Assembly: GCF_040703035.1 (NCBI RefSeq)
Contig: NZ_CP159996.1
Span: 1,646,001-1,710,000 of the forward strand
Reading direction: 5' to 3'
Length of the DNA stretch: 64,000 nt
Origin: Terribacillus aidingensis
Lineage (GTDB): Bacteria; Bacillota; Bacilli; Bacillales; Amphibacillaceae
The notes beneath the pieces are model-generated. The model searched no databases, was not told the origin of the DNA, and saw only the letters and a program-made list of their open reading frames with translations. Of this stretch, positions 62,462-64,000 are shown piece by piece. The position numbers were made by a program, and so were the translations under genes. Each line of letters starts with the position of its first letter. The stretch's first letter is position 1.

Positions 62462-63010
62462 TTAAATATACATTTTCGGAAGGGACTCTCCAGATTCGTT
62501 CTTCTTCAGTTTCTGTTTAGATGGTTCTTTTTTTTCCTTTTGGATGGAGGACAATGTCTTCTTGCTATCATCCTCGCTTTTATCCTTACCCTCATCTTTG
62601 ACTTCTGTCTCAGACGCTTCTTCCTCATCATCATCAAAGTTGATGTCCTTCAAAGCTTTCATCATCTTGAGCATGGAAGGCAAGTTCTTCACCATCGGTC
62701 CATATTCCTGTACCATCGGCATGAAGGACTCAGCCGCCTTTAATGCGCTTTGTGTATGATTCAGCATGTCAAGTAACGATACTCCTCCAGAAGAACTGCT
62801 CGTTGCAGGAAGAGCTGCTCTGGCCGTTGTTTGTGCGCCTTTGCTTCCACGGTTCAGAATCTTTTGCAGAATACCAGGTAAGCCGCCTGGTGGGCGCTGT
62901 GGCTGATGCGGTGCGACTCTCGGTTGAGGAAGAAATGGATTCCTCCTTACAGGTGGCTGTGGCTGGCCTCGTCGCCCAAAGACGGAGGGACCAAATGGAT
63001 TTCTTGCCAT
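62462..63010 (-). CDS. YqfQ/VrrA-like low-complexity protein
   Basis: 182 aa from ATG 63010 (AGAGG 7 nt upstream); two more codons before it overlap the SD. N-terminal 45 residues are R/P/Q-rich (FGRRGQPQPPVRRNPFLPQP). The middle ~70-120 is hydrophobic, SLLDMLNHTQSALKAAESFM; the end is a highly charged D/E/K tail. This plan fits VrrA/YqfQ, small proteins in Bacillus linked to spores. Assignment from composition and layout only. Confidence 0.65.
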   Translation of the reverse strand: MARNPFGPSVFGRRGQPQPPVRRNPFLPQPRVAPHQPQRPPGGLPGILQKILNRGSKGAQTTARAALPATSSSSGGVSLLDMLNHTQSALKAAESFMPMVQEYGPMVKNLPSMLKMMKALKDINFDDDEEEASETEVKDEGKDKSEDDSKKTLSSIQKEKKEPSKQKLKKNESGESLPKMYI

Positions 63011-63178
63011 TCTCATACCTCTTCTCGCGTCAATATTTCTACCAGTCTACGCAAGCAAGAAGTCTTTTGTTCCATTCTATTCTAGATGCAGGCAATATAT
63101 TTCCCTCTTTGGCCCTCTATTTCCCGGGCAAGCGCAAGATTCTCCCTCTATCTACTTTTAAAGTAGAATTTTATGTCG

Positions 63179-63427
63179 TTAATTGACGCTTGACAACGAA
63201 ACTAGCTGATACGTACAAATAGTTTGTTCCTCTTTCAACGACAATTCGACAATGATTGCTTTGCCAATTTCATCTGTATCTTTCGCTCGCTTGATATCGA
63301 TCGGCTGATGCAGGGGGAATAAATGATAACCCTGCAGTTTCAGCTGAAAAATATTTTCTTTGCTGTCAATGCGTTTTTCTTTTCCTTCTGTACGAAGGAC
63401 CGTTTCAAAATTGATGGGAGTACCCAA
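63179..63427 (-). CDS. DUF2584 family protein
   Basis: 82 aa, TTG at 63427 with AAGGAGGAG upstream; the longer frame would overlap sbcC by 47 nt and starts without an SD. NFETVLRTEGKEKRIDSKEN, GYHLFPLHQPIDIKRAK, then TYQLVSLSSVN at the C-terminus. Conserved Bacillus protein of unknown function. 13 nt after sbcC and probably cotranscribed. Confidence 0.8.
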   Translation of the reverse strand: MGTPINFETVLRTEGKEKRIDSKENIFQLKLQGYHLFPLHQPIDIKRAKDTDEIGKAIIVELSLKEEQTICTYQLVSLSSVN

Positions 63428-63440
63428 AATTGTCTCCTCC

Positions 63441-64000
63441 TTATTGGAAAATGAATTTCGCTGACGAACCTGTCGGCGAAGTATCAATCTGCAGTTTCAT
63501 ATGAATCTCTTCTTTCAGCTGTGGTACGTGAGAGATGATGCCGAGTACACGATTGCTCGCCTGCAAACCTTTCAAGCTGTCAATTGCCTGCTCGAGCGAT
63601 ACTTCATCCAGTGTCCCGAATCCTTCATCAATGAATAGGGTTTCGAGTTCAACACCGCCTGCATGCGCTTGAACAACATCAGACATGCCGAGAGCAAGCG
63701 ATAATGCTGCTTTAAAGCCTTCACCGCCGGATAATGTCTTGACTGGACGTTCCTGTCCAGTGTGATGATCGATCACCTCAAGATCCAAACCGCTTTGAGC
63801 GCCGCGTTTTGCGATCTGGCCGCTTCGTTTTAGCTGATAGCGGTGATCTGTCATTTCTTCTAATCGTATATTCGCCTGCAGGATGATTTCATCCAAGAAG
63901 CTTGTCAGCACATAGCGCTCAAAGGAAAGTCGCAGGCTGTTATCTCCTTTTGCCAAATTAGCTAGTTCGCCAATATCGTAATACTGTGCTTTTTGATCTG
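63441..64000 (-). CDS. sbcC: Exonuclease SbcC, C-terminal part (truncated by window end)
   Basis: The frame is open at the right edge; ~186 codons of a ~1000-1100-aa protein are seen. The ABC signature TLSGGEGFKAALSLALG, Walker B/D-loop LETLFIDEGFGTLDEVSLE and the H-loop GIISHVPQLKEEI belong to the Rad50/SbcC head. SbcC with SbcD processes hairpins and double-strand ends. An apparent TTG start at 63956 is internal. The rest, and probably sbcD, lie beyond the window. Confidence 0.95.
   Translation of the reverse strand, partial: DQKAQYYDIGELANLAKGDNSLRLSFERYVLTSFLDEIILQANIRLEEMTDHRYQLKRSGQIAKRGAQSGLDLEVIDHHTGQERPVKTLSGGEGFKAALSLALGMSDVVQAHAGGVELETLFIDEGFGTLDEVSLEQAIDSLKGLQASNRVLGIISHVPQLKEEIHMKLQIDTSPTGSSAKFIFQ

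Overview
The window reads as a chromosomal segment of a low-to-moderate G+C, spore-forming member of the Bacillaceae. Supporting markers are a divergent gltC/gltAB locus with Bacillus-type GltC boxes, a HemAT globin chemoreceptor, a SpoVB-family flippase, a sporulenol-synthase-type cyclase (SqhC), NrnB, an MhqR-type operator, a nagZ-namZ cell-wall recycling pair and a VmlR-type ABC-F protein. Most genes have AGGAGG-like ribosome-binding sites and U-tract intrinsic terminators. A halotolerant genus near Terribacillus/Oceanobacillus/Virgibacillus is my guess from the protein flavour; the sequence alone does not prove a genus. I see no rRNA, tRNA, CRISPR array, intact insertion sequence or prophage.

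Layout. 1-290 is the end of a histidine operon (HisE domain). 0.5-7 kb is an AT-richer accessory stretch: a Cys/Met-metabolism PLP enzyme, a GNAT-MarR pair, a TRM11-like methyltransferase, a second GNAT, two decayed gene remnants, a WYL regulator and a DJ-1/PfpI protein. 7-20 kb is core metabolism: LLM oxidoreductase, msrA, a 5'-3' exonuclease, gltC<>gltAB (glutamate synthase), hemAT and ilvE. 20-31 kb holds proB, an atypical SDR, sqhC, a quinone oxidoreductase, exoA, a PBP4-type D-Ala-D-Ala carboxypeptidase, a PadR-DUF2812 pair with a large operator dyad, a dioxygenase behind an MhqR-like box, and a CBS protein. 31-40 kb holds topB, an aldo/keto reductase, a GAF-HD-GYP protein, brnQ, a 49-aa protein, nrnB and a SpoVB-family flippase.

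40.5-43.4 kb is a three-gene operon of two membrane proteins (the first of the DUF5058 type) and an M20 amidohydrolase, which I read as an uptake and hydrolysis module for an N-acyl/amide compound. It is followed by a VmlR-like ABC-F antibiotic-resistance gene behind a 230-nt leader that can be folded as a three-way attenuator. 46-49.2 kb is nagZ-namZ, sitting between two long gene-free stretches. 50-53.4 kb contains the most distinctive genes: sqdB-sqdX, the UDP-sulfoquinovose synthase and sulfoquinovosyltransferase that make the plant/cyanobacterial sulfolipid SQDG. 53.4-57.2 kb has two paralogous FAD/Rieske oxidoreductases separated by acyP, then a ferredoxin. 57.4-64 kb has a YqgT-like M14 peptidase, a histidine phosphatase, a TerC-AbrB-DUF6501 operon, an msrAB fusion, a YqfQ/VrrA-like coat-type protein, a DUF2584 protein and the C-terminus of sbcC.

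Themes. Redox and electrophile defence recur (MsrA, MsrAB, quinone oxidoreductases, MhqR-box dioxygenase, Rieske enzymes), as do membrane lipids (SqhC, SqdBX), wall turnover (NagZ, NamZ, PBP4, YqgT) and nitrogen or branched-chain amino acid balance (GltABC, IlvE, BrnQ, ProB). Function calls rest on motif recognition by eye, without database searches.
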